DNA of 64,000 bases from Acorus gramineus (taxonomy: Eukaryota; Streptophyta; Magnoliopsida; Acorales; Acoraceae). Every line of letters begins with the position of its first letter. Positions within the stretch are counted from its first letter, which is position 1. Positions 22,727-34,511 of this stretch are shown piece by piece. Position numbers and translations under genes: made by a program. The notes beneath the pieces are model-generated. The model was not told the origin of the DNA. It was given only the letters and a program-made list of their open reading frames with translations, and made no database searches. The stretch lies in NCBI GenBank assembly GCA_030737835.1, contig CM060847.1:22160433-22224432 (forward strand), given 5' to 3'.

Positions 22727-25241
22727 ATGGGAAAGAAATATGAAGTCTCGTTGATCTATTCTTTTAACGGGAGAATCGTAAAACATGGAGAAACTTTATT
22801 TTATGAAGGTGGTTCTAGGAAAGGCATTATCATACATAAAAAGATTTTGTATGTTGATTTGCTCCAAATGATGTATCAACTAACGGAAACTGATCCAAGC
22901 CGTTATACATTATGTATTAGTGCGATGCATCCCACACGTCCTGGAATGAGTTGTGGACTCCCTATCGAGGATGATATGGATGTGAAGATGATGATGAACT
23001 TATATCCAAAGCACGTACACGGCATCGAGTTATGGTTGGAGAATGAAGAGATCATACAAAGAGATTGTTGTGCAAGGCCCTATGATGGGGATGATTCATA
23101 TCCTTCTCTTGCTCGTGATCCATATCAACCTTCGTTGTCATCATTTGTACCAAATACTCAAGAGGATATAGCATTTGGTATGACACCGACAAATGTGCAT
23201 GAGAGTGCACATGGCAGACCATTGTAAGTATTGTGTGTATATTAATTTGAGTGAATATTTTATGAGGCATATCATGCATAACATCATGGCCTTTTTAGGT
23301 CACCATATCATGACTTCGGATTGGATGATGTTCATGAAGAAGCTAATGAAGAAGAACAAGTAGATGAAGAAGAAGAAGAAGTAGTACATGAAGAAGATAG
23401 TGAGGATGATTGGGCTAGTGGATCTGACACTGAGGAGGACCATAATGTGGAAATGGTTTCAAATTTGGAGTATAATATTCCACAAATGTACCCAATGAAT
23501 CAGCTTATGGAGCGGGCAGTGGCAGAAGATGTCCATCCATGTATCTATGAGATCGGTTCTTCTTCCTGTGGTGATATTGAAATTGGTCAGCTCTTCGCAA
23601 ATAAAAAGGCACTCATCAATGCTGTCCGAACATGGAGCATAAAGAAATGTGTGCAATGTCATGTCATAAATTCCAATTCACAGAGGTACACAGCCGGGTG
23701 CATAAATAATGAATGTCCATGGTGATTGTATGTGAAGAGAGTAGGTGATTCAGAAATGTTCAAGATTTCCACCATCAGAGGTCCTCATACATGCTTAGAT
23801 CCACTCCTCAGTTCTAATCATAGACAGTTCAGTTCTAATTATATATCACAACTTATCATGCCTACAATCCGCCATAATTTGAAGATCAGTTCTATTGAAA
23901 TTGTTGACAGGATACGTGCCGATCATCATTACACAATCTCATATTCCAAGGCACACCGTGCTAAATGGAAGGCTATGGAGAGGGTATTTGGGAATTGGGA
24001 GCAGTCTTATGCAGAGTTACCTCTTTACGTTGAGGCCCTGAGGAGGAGTAATCCAGGAACACAGGTAATCTTTCAAGGTGAAGTTATTCGAGAATACATG
24101 GGCAGACCGGTTCGTCAGTTTGACCGTGCTTTTTGGGCATTTGGACCGGCACTTGAGGCATACAAGTATTGTCGCCCACTAGTGTGCATTGATGGAACAC
24201 ATCTATATGGCAAGTATAAAGGAAATCTCTTGATAGCTACTGCTAGCGATGCAGAAGATGGCCTTCTTCCTTTAGCTTTTGCCATTGTATAATCTGAAAA
24301 CAAAAGCAGTTGGACCTGGTTCCTTTGGGAGCTGTATTGGTGGACGCACGGTACAGAAGATGTTTGTGTCATATCCGATCGGCATTTGGGTATCATCGCA
24401 GGAGTGAAGAATGTTATAGAAGAATCAAGAGTGGTATGGCACCATCGTTTCTGCATGACACACATGATTGATAATTTTAAGAAAAATATTAAATCAAAGG
24501 AGCTGAGTGACATGGTTTGGCGGGCCACCACCTTGAAATGTCCAAAGAAATTTGCTGAAGAAATGTGAAAACTATTGAGCATCAATCCGCAAGCACGTAC
24601 ATGGCTTGATGATTTCCCTCCACTGGTTTGGGCCCTTTGTTATGCGAAGGTCATCGTTATGGCATCATGACCACCACCAGAGCAGAGAGCATGAATACTA
24701 TGTTGAAAGGTGTTAGAGGTTTGCCAATAACTGCTATAATTCAACAAACATTCATCCGGGTATCTGAATATTTTTATAGAGGCGTGAATCGACTGAGAGC
24801 GTGACAGGGGATTTTTTGCAATCCATGCAACAACATTTGGAGAGGACTACAAATGATGCTCGGGCTATGCAAGTGAGAAGGCTTGATAGTTCTGAATTTA
24901 ATGTGTTAGACAAAAATAATGTTCAGTACACTTTCTTCTTGCACACCGACAATGCAGAATGTCAATGTCAGGTGCCAAAATTGTTTCATTATCCATGTGC
25001 ACATGTAATTGCGGCCTATGGATATGCTCGAATCAGCCCAGCCATATATGTCTCCAATTGATTTTCCTTAGATTCATATAGACATACATATGAACCTAGA
25101 TTTCATGTCGTTGATGATATTAGTCGTTGGCCGCCACCTACTGAAAATGATCCTATATTTGTGCCACCAATAGTTCGGAGATCTGCGGGGCGCCATGTAT
25201 CAACCCGCCGACATATGCAAATGGATCAAAGAGATGAAAGT
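22727..25241 (+). pseudogene. MuDR-type transposase, degenerate
   Basis: The first exon, 22727-23225, encodes an N-terminal MULE domain (MGKKYEVSLIYSFNGRIV). A 74-base intron (GTAAGT...TTTTTAG) joins to an acidic linker and the DNA-binding region (QLFANKKALINAVRTWS, then C and H ligands). The transposase core follows: LVCIDGTHLYGKYKGNLL with the first catalytic Asp and VISDRHLGI with the second, then WHHRFCMTHM. A SWIM zinc finger (CQCQVPKLFHYPCAHV) closes it. The gene is dead: in-frame stops follow NECPW (23723) and AFAIV (24290), a third ends EEM (24566), and frameshifts occur near 24650 and 24800. After the SWIM finger the frame stops again and continues as recognisable text to the gypsy insertion at 25242. 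Confidence 0.88.
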
Positions 25242-25242
25242 T

Positions 25243-28200
25243 GTTATATTTGTGTCACTTTTAGCCTGCTGGTAACCGTTAGAGCGTCCTGGCAGTTTTA
25301 AAAATTTTTAGGGTTTTTGGTCGGAACCGCATAATTTCAGACTGTTAGCTATCGTTTGAGCTAGAGGACTCCGATTGGAAATCTGACTGCATATTTGGTG
25401 TCCTGGCGCCATTTTAGACCTCTCATGAAAGTTTCATCGAATTCTGGCATCGTTTGCAAAAATTTCACAGTTTCGGGGCGTATCCGGGTTTTTAAGTCGC
25501 GCTCTACTTGAAAGGAATAAAAAAAAATATCTAATCACTATTCATTGTCTTCCTCGTCGAGATCTCTCTCTCCCCTCTCCGTTTTTCTTCCTTTCAAGCC
25601 CCCTAGACCCCTCAAAATCGAAAACCTAAAGCACGGGAAGTGTAGATCGGGTCCCGATCTACGCCCCGGTGCCTTCAAATCCCGATTCCGACGACTCTAG
25701 CCTCCCCGACCTCCCCTCTCTCTCCTCTGTTTCGAGCCAAATCGAGGGCCGTGATAGATCGGGGCGTGAGAAGGCTTGTGGGAAGGTTTCGGCGCGCGAA
25801 GAGCTACCGGACACCTCCCCTTCCCCTCGGTAAGCCTCCTTTCCCTCTTTTTCTTGCATAGATGTATGCTAGGGAGGTGGGTTTTGTGTTTGGGGGTGGT
25901 CGGTGGCAGTGGGGGTCGTCGGAGGGTGGTTGGAGGTGGTCGGTGGTCAAGGGAGGGGCGGTGGTGGCGCTCGGGCAGTGGCAGGTCGTCCGGGCCAATC
26001 CGCAGCAGCAGCAGCAGCCCAGGCGGCGCGCAGGTCGGGTGCGCGCGCGAGCGTGCGTGCGCGCGGCATGCGCGCGGGCGTGCGCAGGTCTGGTGCGGGC
26101 TGCTGGTCGTGCTGGGCGCGCGAGCTTGGGCTGGGGGCCTCAGGCAGCAGGCAGCGAGTGCAGGGGGGGGGCGGCTGGGCGTGCGCGCGTGCATGCGCGC
26201 GAGCGTGCGCGCGGGCGTGCGCTTGGAGGTGCGTGCGAGGTGTGCGCGAGGCGCAGCGGGGTGTGCGAGGTGCGTGCGAGGTGCGCGCGAGGTGCGGCAA
26301 GGTGTGCGAGGTGCGTGCGAGGTGCGCGCGAGGTGCGGCAAGGTGGCGGAGGTGCGTGCGAGGTGCGCGCGAGGTGCGGCAAGGTGGCGGAGGTGCGTGC
26401 GAGGTGCGCGCGAGGCGCGGCGGAGCGGCGGAGGTGCGCGCGGGGTGCGCGGCGCAGCGCGGTGTGCGCGGGGGCGCGCGGGGTGCTCGCGGGCCGGCGC
26501 GAAGCGTGCGGGGTGCGCGGGCTGAAGCGCGGCGGTGCACCCGGGCGGTCGGGGGGCCGTGCGGGTGGTTGCCGGGGGTGTTGGGTGCTTGTTGTGGGTT
26601 TTGGGGTATTTATTTATGTATTTAATAATATTTGTGGATTTATACTTACCAAATAATACCCTGTCTTGCAGATCTCGACGGGCGGTCGCGCGACGACCCA
26701 GATACTGGTGAGTGGGACAATCCAACCCAGTAGAGAGGTGTTATACGCACTTGGGCGTATACCGACCTCTCCTGGGGCGACATGGATTATATTAACCTGT
26801 AATAACATGTATTGCATGTGAGCATGATGAAAATGTAGAATGCATGCTACCCTAGGCTTTTATGTTAGGGACTTGCACCCATAGGATATGCGTATGAGCC
26901 ATGCAGCATGTCCCCTGGTTTTCATGCTAGGAAACCCCGGCCTATGCATGCGTCCTACTAGTTTAATTATTAAATTAAATGCTGGTATCTGTTAGATCGC
27001 ATGCCTTAGGATAATATTATAGGGAGGAGCCTTGCGAGGTCAACGCTGAGACCCGTGTTAGGGTACTCCGTGTTCCTTGTTTGGTTGTCGGGATGTCCTG
27101 TATCGGGACCTCGGGCTGCCCTCCCAAGGTTCTAGTCCCAATAATATTATATGTAATGATTGTATGATTGGTATAATTATTAGTATAGTTGGTAGATATT
27201 ATAGGGGAGGGGCCTTGCAAGGACAGCGGTGAGACCCGGGTTAGGGTACTCCGTGTTCCTTGTTTGGTTGTCGGGGTATCCTATAACGGGAACTCACGCC
27301 GCCCTTCCGAGTTTCTTTCCCCCAATGATATTCCAGCCTTACTGATTTTTGTACATGTTCCCGCATCTTGATGATGCACCTGGTTGAATTCAGAGGAATT
27401 CATGACATTTGAGTTGTAATGATATGTAGTCGGCGGATCCGAGTGGATCATATGCGTATGGATAGGCTGTTCTGTTCCCTGCGTTGGATTCGGTAGAGGC
27501 TACCCCCAGCGTTAGACAGGGCCTTCCTGACAGAGGGCTCCCATTAGTAGGCACCTCCTGATTTGGTTTCGGACTGTGCTGAATGTGGGAGTAGACCAGG
27601 CGGCCTACGGAGTGGAGGGAGAGACTATCGGTGGACCAAGGGTGACCAACAGCCTAGTCAGTCCCAAAATCCTATGTCACCCGTGGTAGGGTGAGGGTGA
27701 GGGTGTAGTGGGTTGGCGATGAGCGACCTACTGGATTTGTGAATAGATGATTATCAGTCCCAAAATCCTATGTCACCCATGGATGGGTGAGGGTGAGGGT
27801 GTGGTGGTTCGGCGAAGTACGAACCACTGGTTTATGTTGTTATGTATTGATGGCTGGATAAAATAATGGAATATTGGTAAATATTGTCTGTGATGCGTGG
27901 GTTGTGCTGTTCACTGAGCGTGTGGCTCACCCCTCGCACATGTTTTTCCCCAGTGGTCACTGAGCCTGAGCTGGAGCCGGAGCAGCAGTTGGAGCTTTCC
28001 GAGGGATTTCTTCAGTAGCGGAGCAGCGCTACGTCCGCGAGTACCAGAGGCTGTCAGCATCCCTTTCCTTGGCTGTATGTATTTTATTTCCGTGCTTGGC
28101 ACGTGTTGGTATATGTTCAGTTGTATATTGTGTATATTGGCTCTCACAGGACGTATGATTGTGTATCGAGTCTGTAGAATGTTTATTCACAGATTCAGTC

Positions 28201-28363
28201 TTTTGCTTCCGCATTTGGTGTATATATCATGTCAGCCCCTTTTGTTGCATGTGTGTCATTCTAGTTGTCTGTGTATGATATATATTATTGACCTCCTGTG
28301 TAGGCTTCTGATATGATATATACACTTGCCGCGTCCCTGGGTTGGCCGCCCTGGGGCGTGACA
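25243..28363 (+). repeat. 5' LTR of the gypsy element
   Basis: 3121 bp, TG...CA bounded. Three zones are visible: an upstream zone ending at a donor-like CTCG/GTAAGC (about 25830); a GC-rich zone with tandem repeats (25860-26590); and a third zone starting at an acceptor-like CTTGCAG (26671) that carries two related ~115-bp units (27015-27130 and 27200-27310) around GTGTTCCTTGTTTGGTTGTC, followed by paired GTCCCAAAATCCTATGTCAC strings (27660 and 27757). Long frames across the GC-rich zone on both strands are shadows. Confidence 0.93.
26215..26510. repeat. GC-rich minisatellite in the 5' LTR
   Basis: Units built from GTGCGTGCGAGGTGCGCGCG and AGGTGCGGCAAGG repeat head to tail with period near 40-60 bases and sub-period near 10. 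The array differs in unit order and number from the one in the 3' LTR (32155-32400), so it evolves by slippage or unequal exchange faster than the rest of the LTR. It has very high CpG content in an otherwise AT-rich region. Confidence 0.8.
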
Positions 28364-28368
28364 AAAGT

Positions 28369-28384
28369 TGGTATCAGAGCCTGG
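28369..28384 (+). other. primer-binding site (tRNA-Met) of the gypsy element
   Basis: TGGTATCAGAGCCTGG starts five bases after the 5' LTR end GTGACA. It is an exact match to the usual plant initiator tRNA-Met primer site and fixes the element's plus orientation. Confidence 0.9.
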
Positions 28385-28481
28385 TCCTGTCAGAGCCAAT
28401 AGTCTCCTTTCGTAGAGATGAGTCCTAGGATTTTGATGTGAGTATTCTGATCCTAGTGTCTGGTTTTCTTAGGGTGCTGAT

Positions 28482-29832
28482 ATGCCTCCTCGCAGAGGAC
28501 GGCGCGGACGAGGTCCCTCTCGGTCTTTGGAGGTTTCCGGACCTACCAGAGACGAGGATGCTACCGGAGAGCCCTTGACGCAGGAGCCTCCTGCTTGGGA
28601 GCGTGCTTTCGCTCGGTTGGCTGATTTGGTGGAGACACAGACGCGGATGTTGGCAGAGCAGGCTAGGGAGATTCAGGAGCTGAGGGCGACCCGCGAGGCA
28701 GTTCCGCCGGTCCCCTTGGTGGTAGATCCGCCTGTGGTACCCGATGTACCCCCAGTTCCTGTGGCAGTTCCGGCAGTGAGAGTTGAGGATCCCCTGCAGA
28801 GGGAGGAGGAGCTAGAGGCGGCAGCGCGAGTGCAGCAGAGCGGCCTCAACGCCTTTCTAAAGCTCCATCCTCCCGAGTTTCATGGGCAGTCGGCAGATCC
28901 TCTTGCGCCAGAGCGTTGGTTGAGGGAGGTGGACACGATTTTCGCGGCCATGCTTTGCACCGATCGCCAGCGAGTCGCCCTGGCCACCTTTATGCTGAAG
29001 GGTGACGCCGCCGACTGGTGGGCTACCCGAGTGGTGGACATTCCAGAGGGAGTGGAGCAGCTTTCTTGGGCGGGTTTCCGGAGGCATTTTCTGGACGAGT
29101 ATTTTCCGTTCTCGACGCGACAGCTAGTGGAGCGGGAGTTCGAGCAGCTGACGCAGGGCCATGTCGTGCTGACTACTCTGCGCGCTTCACGAGTCTGTCC
29201 AGATTTGCTCCAGCCTTGGTGATGGACGAGGTCACGAGGTGCCGGCGATTCGAGCTGGGTCTCAGCAGCGCTATCCGGGTGCACGTCACTGCCCACGCTT
29301 TCACGAGGTACTCCGACGTAGTGTCTCGGGCGAAGACCGTCGAGAGAGACCTCGGGATTCAAGTGCGGGCTCCGACCCCTTCTTCAGATCAGGGTCCTTC
29401 CGGGAGTCGGGACCAGGGGCAGCGCAAGAGGAAGAGGCCCCGCTTCGAGCAGTCAGCGGCTGCCTCTCCTCCAGCAGATGCGGTGCCAGTATGGGATCCG
29501 GCGCCCATTGCAGCAGTGCCCATCCAGTCCTGGCAGCCGGAGAGCGGCGCTGTTTTCATTGTCAGCGCATCGGGCATATCAGATACAATTGCCCAGATGC
29601 TGATCGACCCCGAGTGCCACCTCAGCAGCCGCCGTTCTTGCAGCAGCAGCTTCCGCGCCAGCAGCAGCAGCAGCCTCAACGCCAGCAGCAGCCAGTGCAG
29701 CCGGCGAGGCGTGCCCCTGCTCCTCAGCCGCGGTTGGTCCAAGGCAGAGTTGCAGCGCTTACGGCCGAGGAGGCGCAGCCTTCGGGTGTCATGGTTCGAG
29801 GTATCATCTTGTGTTCCCAGCTTCTAGTATAA
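28482..29832 (+). pseudogene. gypsy gag polyprotein, frameshifted
   Basis: ATG 28482 opens MPPRRGRRGRGPSR, a basic N-terminus usual in Tekay/Del gags, followed by a coiled-coil-like segment (QTRMLAEQAREIQELRA). The retrotransposon gag core contains FLKLHPPEFHGQSADPLAPE and ATFMLKGDAADWW. The frame shifts near 29160 (after EQLTQG) and continues as DYSARFTSLSRFAP; it shifts again near 29480-29540 into a frame with the CCHC knuckle CFHCQRIGHIRYNC and a Gln/Pro-rich tail. It ends at the start of the protease region (VRGIILCSQLLV). Gag would form the virus-like particle. With two frameshifts this copy is not translated whole. Confidence 0.85.
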
Positions 29833-30555
29833 GGATAGGTGTGTGTGTAATTGGTGGTTATTATGCAAGTGTGTGGGGTATCTGGATGAGTGAGTGTCAA
29901 GAGCGGTTGTTTGGGTTAAGGAAGCCGGGTTTAGCCGTCCTGGCAGTGAGTTCCCATCAGTAGGTACCGCCGATGCAGTCGGAGGGGTACTGAATTTGGG
30001 AGTATGCTAGGTAGGGGCTACCCGGTAAGAGATTATTGAATGGTGTCGCGAGCGTGGAATCGCTCTCCCCTTAGTTGGATCCGCGTAGTACAGCCCCGGC
30101 GTTAGACAGGCTCCCGGTCAGAGGACCAGGCGAGCTACGGAGCGGGGAGAGGCTAGCGGTGGACCAGGGGTAGAGAGCAGTCTAAGTCTCTCCCAAAGTC
30201 CCAAAATGTCTCCTTTCGGGAGTGAGGGTGTGGATGAGGCGAAGGCGGGTCGCTCGTAACCCAATTTCTGTTGGACCGTTCCCAATGATGTTGGGTCGGT
30301 CTTGCAAAGGATGTTGAATGACATCGTTGGGTGATCATCTAGATGTAGATGATCCGGAGGAGTTAGTGGTATTCTTTTAAATGATGTCTTCCTCCAGTGT
30401 TCCTTTCTGGATTAAGGGGCCTTGTGAGGTCGGCGTTGGAACCCGGGCTAGGGTACTTCGTGTTCCTTGTTTGGTTGTCGGGGTGTCCTATATCGGGATT
30501 CCATGGTGCCCTCCCGAGGTTTCTTTTCCCAGGTAAGGGATGCCATGGAAGCATC
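29833..30555 (+). repeat. LTR-like segment inside the gypsy internal region
   Basis: The segment repeats LTR content: GGCGTTAGACAGG and AGCGGTGGACCA with a GTCCCAAAATG string (about 30080-30215) match LTR positions 27508-27670, and a unit around GTGTTCCTTGTTTGGTTGTC (about 30412-30520) matches the two ~115-bp units of the LTR. It replaces the protease and most of pol. It probably arose by recombination between LTR and internal DNA in an ancestor. Confidence 0.65.
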
Positions 30556-31085
30556 AGATAGATGAGAGATCAAGTGCGAGTTTGGTTAGAGGTTAAGGCC
30601 TTTTGGGCTGAGTGGTTTCTGGTGAAGGCATATCTGTGGACCCGGGTAAGACGTTTGCTATGTCGAATTGGCGTAGGCCGTCGAACCCCGCAAGGATTCG
30701 GAGCTTCCCGAGTCTGGAGGGTTATTGTAGGAAGCTTGACGAGGGACTCTCGAAGATAGCTGTTCCTCTTAACCGCCTTACTCGGAAGGATGTCCGGTTC
30801 GAGTGGTCCCCTTCTTGCGAGGAGAGCTTCCTGGAGTTTATCGGAGGCTCACCTCAGCGCCAATTCTTACCTCTCCGTCTTGGAGTGGTGGGTTCGCAGT
30901 TGGGTAAAGGTGCATCCGTGATCCTGCTCACGTCATCCCGTTCGAGCCGCTCGTCTCTGAGCCGGACAGTCATTCGTGGAGCAGTCGATTGAGATCATGG
31001 ACCGCCGCGTGAGGAGGCTCTGCACCAAGACCGTCCAGTTGGTCGAGGTGCGATGGCAGCACCGTTCCGGTGTTAAGGACACTTA
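30556..31085 (+). pseudogene. gypsy pol scraps (RT end, RNase H start, pol C-terminus)
   Basis: 30556-30860 encodes, with frame changes, the end of reverse transcriptase and the start of RNase H: KCEFWLE-like text, VSGEGISVDPGKTFAMSNW, then IAVPLNRLTRKDVRFEWSPS. A deletion follows. 30920-31085 encodes the pol C-terminus (HVIPFEPL-like, then IEIMDRRVRRLCTKTVQLVE and RWQHRSG), the region just before or at the chromodomain in Tekay/Del elements. Integrase catalytic parts are gone. Confidence 0.75.
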
Positions 31086-31162
31086 GGAGCTCAAGGGATG
31101 CCAGGTGTGACGCATCTTTTCCCCTCCTAGATGTTTTTGCATATTTTGAGGACAAAATTTCC

Positions 31163-31176
31163 TAAGGGGGGAAGAA
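31163..31176 (+). other. polypurine tract of the gypsy element
   Basis: AAGGGGGGAAGAA directly precedes the TGTTAT start of the 3' LTR, as needed to prime plus-strand DNA synthesis. Confidence 0.85.
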
Positions 31177-34100
31177 TGTTATATATGTGTCACTTTTAGC
31201 CTGCTGGTAACCGTTAGAGCGTCCTGGCAGTTTTAAAATTTTTAGGGTTTTTGGTCGGAACCGCATAATTTCAGACTGTTAGCTATCGTCTGAGCTAGAG
31301 GACTCCGATTGGAAATCTGACTGCATATTTGGTGTCCTGGCGCCATTTTAGACCTCTCATGAAAATTTCATCGAATTCTGGCATCGTTTGCAAAAATTTC
31401 ACAGTTCCGGGGCGTATCCGGGTTTTTAAGTCGCGCTCTACTTAAAAGGAATAAAAAATATCTAATCACTATTCATTGTCTTCCTCGGCGAGATCTCTCT
31501 CCCCCTCTCCGTTTTTCTTCCTTTCAAGCCCCCTAGACCCCTCAAAATCGAAAACTTAAAACACGGGAAGTGTAGATCGGGTCCCGATCTACGCCCGGTG
31601 CCTTCAAATCCCGATTCCGACGACTCTAGCCTCCCCGACCTCCTCTCTCTCTCCTCTGTTTCGAGCCAAATCGAGGGCCGTGATAGATCGGGGCGTGAGA
31701 AGGCTTTGGGAAGGTTTCGGCGCGCGAGAGCTACCGGACACCTCCCTCCCCTCGGTAAGCCTTCTTTCCCTCTTTTTCTTGCATAGATGATGCTAGGGAG
31801 GTGGGTTTTTGTTTGGGGGTGGTCGGCGGCAGTGGGGGTCGTCGGAGGGTGGTCGGAGGTGGTTGGAGATGGTCGGTGGTCAAGGGAGAGGTGGTGGTGG
31901 CGCTCGGGCTGTGGCAGGTCGTCCGGGCCAATCCGCAGCAGCAGCAGCAGCCCAGGCGGCGCGCAGGTCGGGTGCGCGCGGGCAGGCGCGCGTGCGGGCG
32001 TGCGCGCGGGCGTGCGCGGGTCTGGTGCGGGCTGCTGGTCGTGCTGGGCGCGCGAGCTGGGCTGGGGGCCTCAGGCAGCAGGCAGCGAGTGCAGGGGGGG
32101 GGGCCGGCTGGGCGTGCGCGCGTGCTGCGCGCGAGCGTGCGCGCGGGCGTGCGCTCGGAGGTGCGTGCGAGGTGTGCGCGAGGCGCAGCGGGGTGTGCGA
32201 GGTGCGTGCGAGGTGCGCGCGAGGTGCGGCAAGGTGTGCGAGGTGCGCGCGAGGTGCGGCAAGGTGTGCGAGGTGCGTGCGAGGTGCGCGCGAGGTGCGG
32301 CGAGGTGTGCGGAGGTGCGTGCGAGGTGCGTGCGAGGTGCGCGCGAGGCGCGGCGGAGCGGCGGAGGTGCGCGCGGGGTGCGCGCGGGGCGCAGCAAGGC
32401 AGGGATGGTGTGCGCGGGGGCGAAGCGCTGCGCGCGGGGGCGCGCGGGGTGCTCGCGGGCCGGCGCGAAGCGTGCGGGGTGCGCGGGCTGAAGCGCGGCG
32501 GTGCACCCGGGCGGTCGGGGGCCGTGCGGGTGGTTTCCGGGGGTGTTGGGTGCTTGTTGTGGGTTTTGGGGTATTTATTTATGTATTTAATAATATTTGT
32601 GGATTTATACTTACCAAATAATACCCTGTCTTGCAGATCTCGACGGGCGGTCGCGCGACGACCCAGATACTGTGAGTGGGACAATCCAACCCAGTAGAGA
32701 GGTGTTATACGCACTTGGGCGTATACCGACCTCTCCTGGGGCGACATGGATTATATTAACCTGTAATAATATGTATTGCATGTGAGCATGATGAAAATGT
32801 AGAATGCATGCTACCCTAGGCTTTTATGTTAGGGACTTGCACCCATAGGATATGCGTATGAGCCATGCAGCATGTCCCCTGGTTTTCATGCTAGGAAACC
32901 CCGGCCTATGCATGCGTCCTACTAGTTTATTTATTAAATTGAATGCTGGTATCTGTTAGATCGCATGCCTTAGGATAATATTATAGGGAGGAGCCTTGCG
33001 AGGTCAACGCTGAGACCCGTGTTAGGGTACTCCGTGTTCCTTGTTTGGTTGTCAGGATGTCCTGTATCGGGATCTCGGGCTGCCCTCCCAAGGTTCTAGT
33101 CCCAATAATATTATATGTAATGATTGTATGATTGGTATAATTATTAGTATAGTTGGTAGATATTATAGGGGAGGGGCCTTGCAAGGACAGCGGTGAGACC
33201 CGGGTTAGAGTACTCCGTGTTCCTTGTTTGGTTGTCGGGGTATCCTATAACGGGAACTCACGCCGCCCTTCCGAGTTTCTTTCCCCCAATGATATTCCAG
33301 CCTTACTGATTTTTGTACATGTTTCCGCATCTTGATGATGCACCTGGTTGAATTCAGAGGAATTCATGACATTTGAGTTGTGATGATATGTAGTCGGCGG
33401 ATCCGAGTGGATCATATGCGTATGGATAGGCTGTTCTGTTCCCTGCGTTGGATTCGGTAGAGGCTACCCTCAGCGTTAGACAGGGCCTTCCTGACAGAGG
33501 GCTCCCATTAGTAGGCACCTCCTGATTTGGTTTCGGACTGTGCTGAATGTGGGAGTAGACCAGGCGGCCTACGGAGTGGAGGGAGAGACTATCGGTGGAC
33601 CAAGGGTGACCAACAGCCTAGACAGTCCCAAAATCCTATGTCACCCGTGGTAGGGTGAGGGTGAGGGTGTAGTGGGTTGGCGATGAGCGACCTACTGGAT
33701 TTGTGAATAGATTATTATCAGTCCCAAAATCCTATGTCACCCATGGATGGGTGAGGGTGAGGGTGTGGTGGTTCGGCGAAGTACGAACCACTGGTTTATG
33801 TTGTTATGTATTGATGGCTGGATAAAATAATGGAATATTGGTAAATATTGTCTGTGATGCGTGGGTTGTGCTGTTCACTGAGCGTGTGGCTCACCCCTCG
33901 CACATGTTTTTCCCCAGTGGTCACTGAGCCTGAGCTAGAGCCGGAGCAGCAGTTGGAGCTTTCCGAGGGATTTCTTCAGTAGCGGAGCAGCGCTACGTCC
34001 GCGAGTACCAGAGGCTGTCAGCATCCCTTTCCTTGGCTGTATGTATTTTATTTCCGTGCTTGGCACGTGTTGGTATATGTTCAGTTGTATATTGTGTATA

Positions 34101-34327
34101 TTGGCTCTCACAGGACGTATGATTGTGTATCGAGTCTGTAGAATGTTTATTCACAGATTCAGTCTTTTGCTTCCGCATTTGGTGTATATATCATGTCAGC
34201 CCCTTTTGTTGCATGTGTGTCATTCTAGTTGTCTGTGTATGATATATATTATTGACCTCCTGTGTAGGCTTCTGATTTGATATATACACTTGTCGCGTCC
34301 CTGGGTTGGCCGCCCTGGGGCGTGACA
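31177..34327 (+). repeat. 3' LTR of the gypsy element
   Basis: 3151 bp and almost identical to the 5' LTR, apart from isolated substitutions, homopolymer changes and a different arrangement in the GC-rich minisatellite (32155-32400). High similarity of the pair suggests a recent insertion, although gene conversion could also keep LTRs alike. Confidence 0.93.
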
Positions 34328-34511
34328 AAAGTCATTCATAGAGTTGTTCCATATGCCATGAGAAAGGCCATAAAAAAAATAAATGTACTCGTCGAAACAA
34401 TTGATAGGGTTCACATACAAACACTATCTAACTTGACTTCTTTTTATGTCCTTTGATGATGAGTTTATTTATGTGTGATTATATTTAATCCACGTAATTG
34501 AAATTACAGAC

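Larger units (their letters stand above)
25243..34327 (+). mobile_element. Ty3/gypsy element with 3.1 kb LTRs (Tekay/Del type), non-autonomous
   Basis: Two LTRs (25243-28363 and 31177-34327) start TGTTATAT and end GGGGCGTGACA, with a 5-bp target duplication AAAGT (25238-25242 and 34328-34332). A tRNA-Met primer site follows the 5' LTR and a polypurine tract precedes the 3' LTR. The internal part is only 2.8 kb: gag, then a rearranged segment, then short scraps of reverse transcriptase/RNase H and the C-terminus of pol. The C-terminal scrap (VPFEPL-like, then IEIMDRRVRRLCTKTVQLVE) has the form of the linker before the chromodomain in Tekay/Del chromoviruses. Loss of protease, most of RT and integrase makes it dependent on other copies. 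It sits at the end of the MULE transposase frame. Confidence 0.92.

Noticed and set aside
25697..26725. Long overlapping open frames on both strands (up to 342 codons), Arg/Ala/Pro/Cys-rich
   Set aside because: They cover the GC-rich minisatellite of the LTR, recur in the other LTR (31731-32747) with altered frames, and have no domain. Open frames here follow from GC content and repeat structure.
30612..30992. Independent host gene at 30612-30992
   Set aside because: The text matches gypsy RT/RNase H and lies between the two LTRs, so it is a pol remnant.
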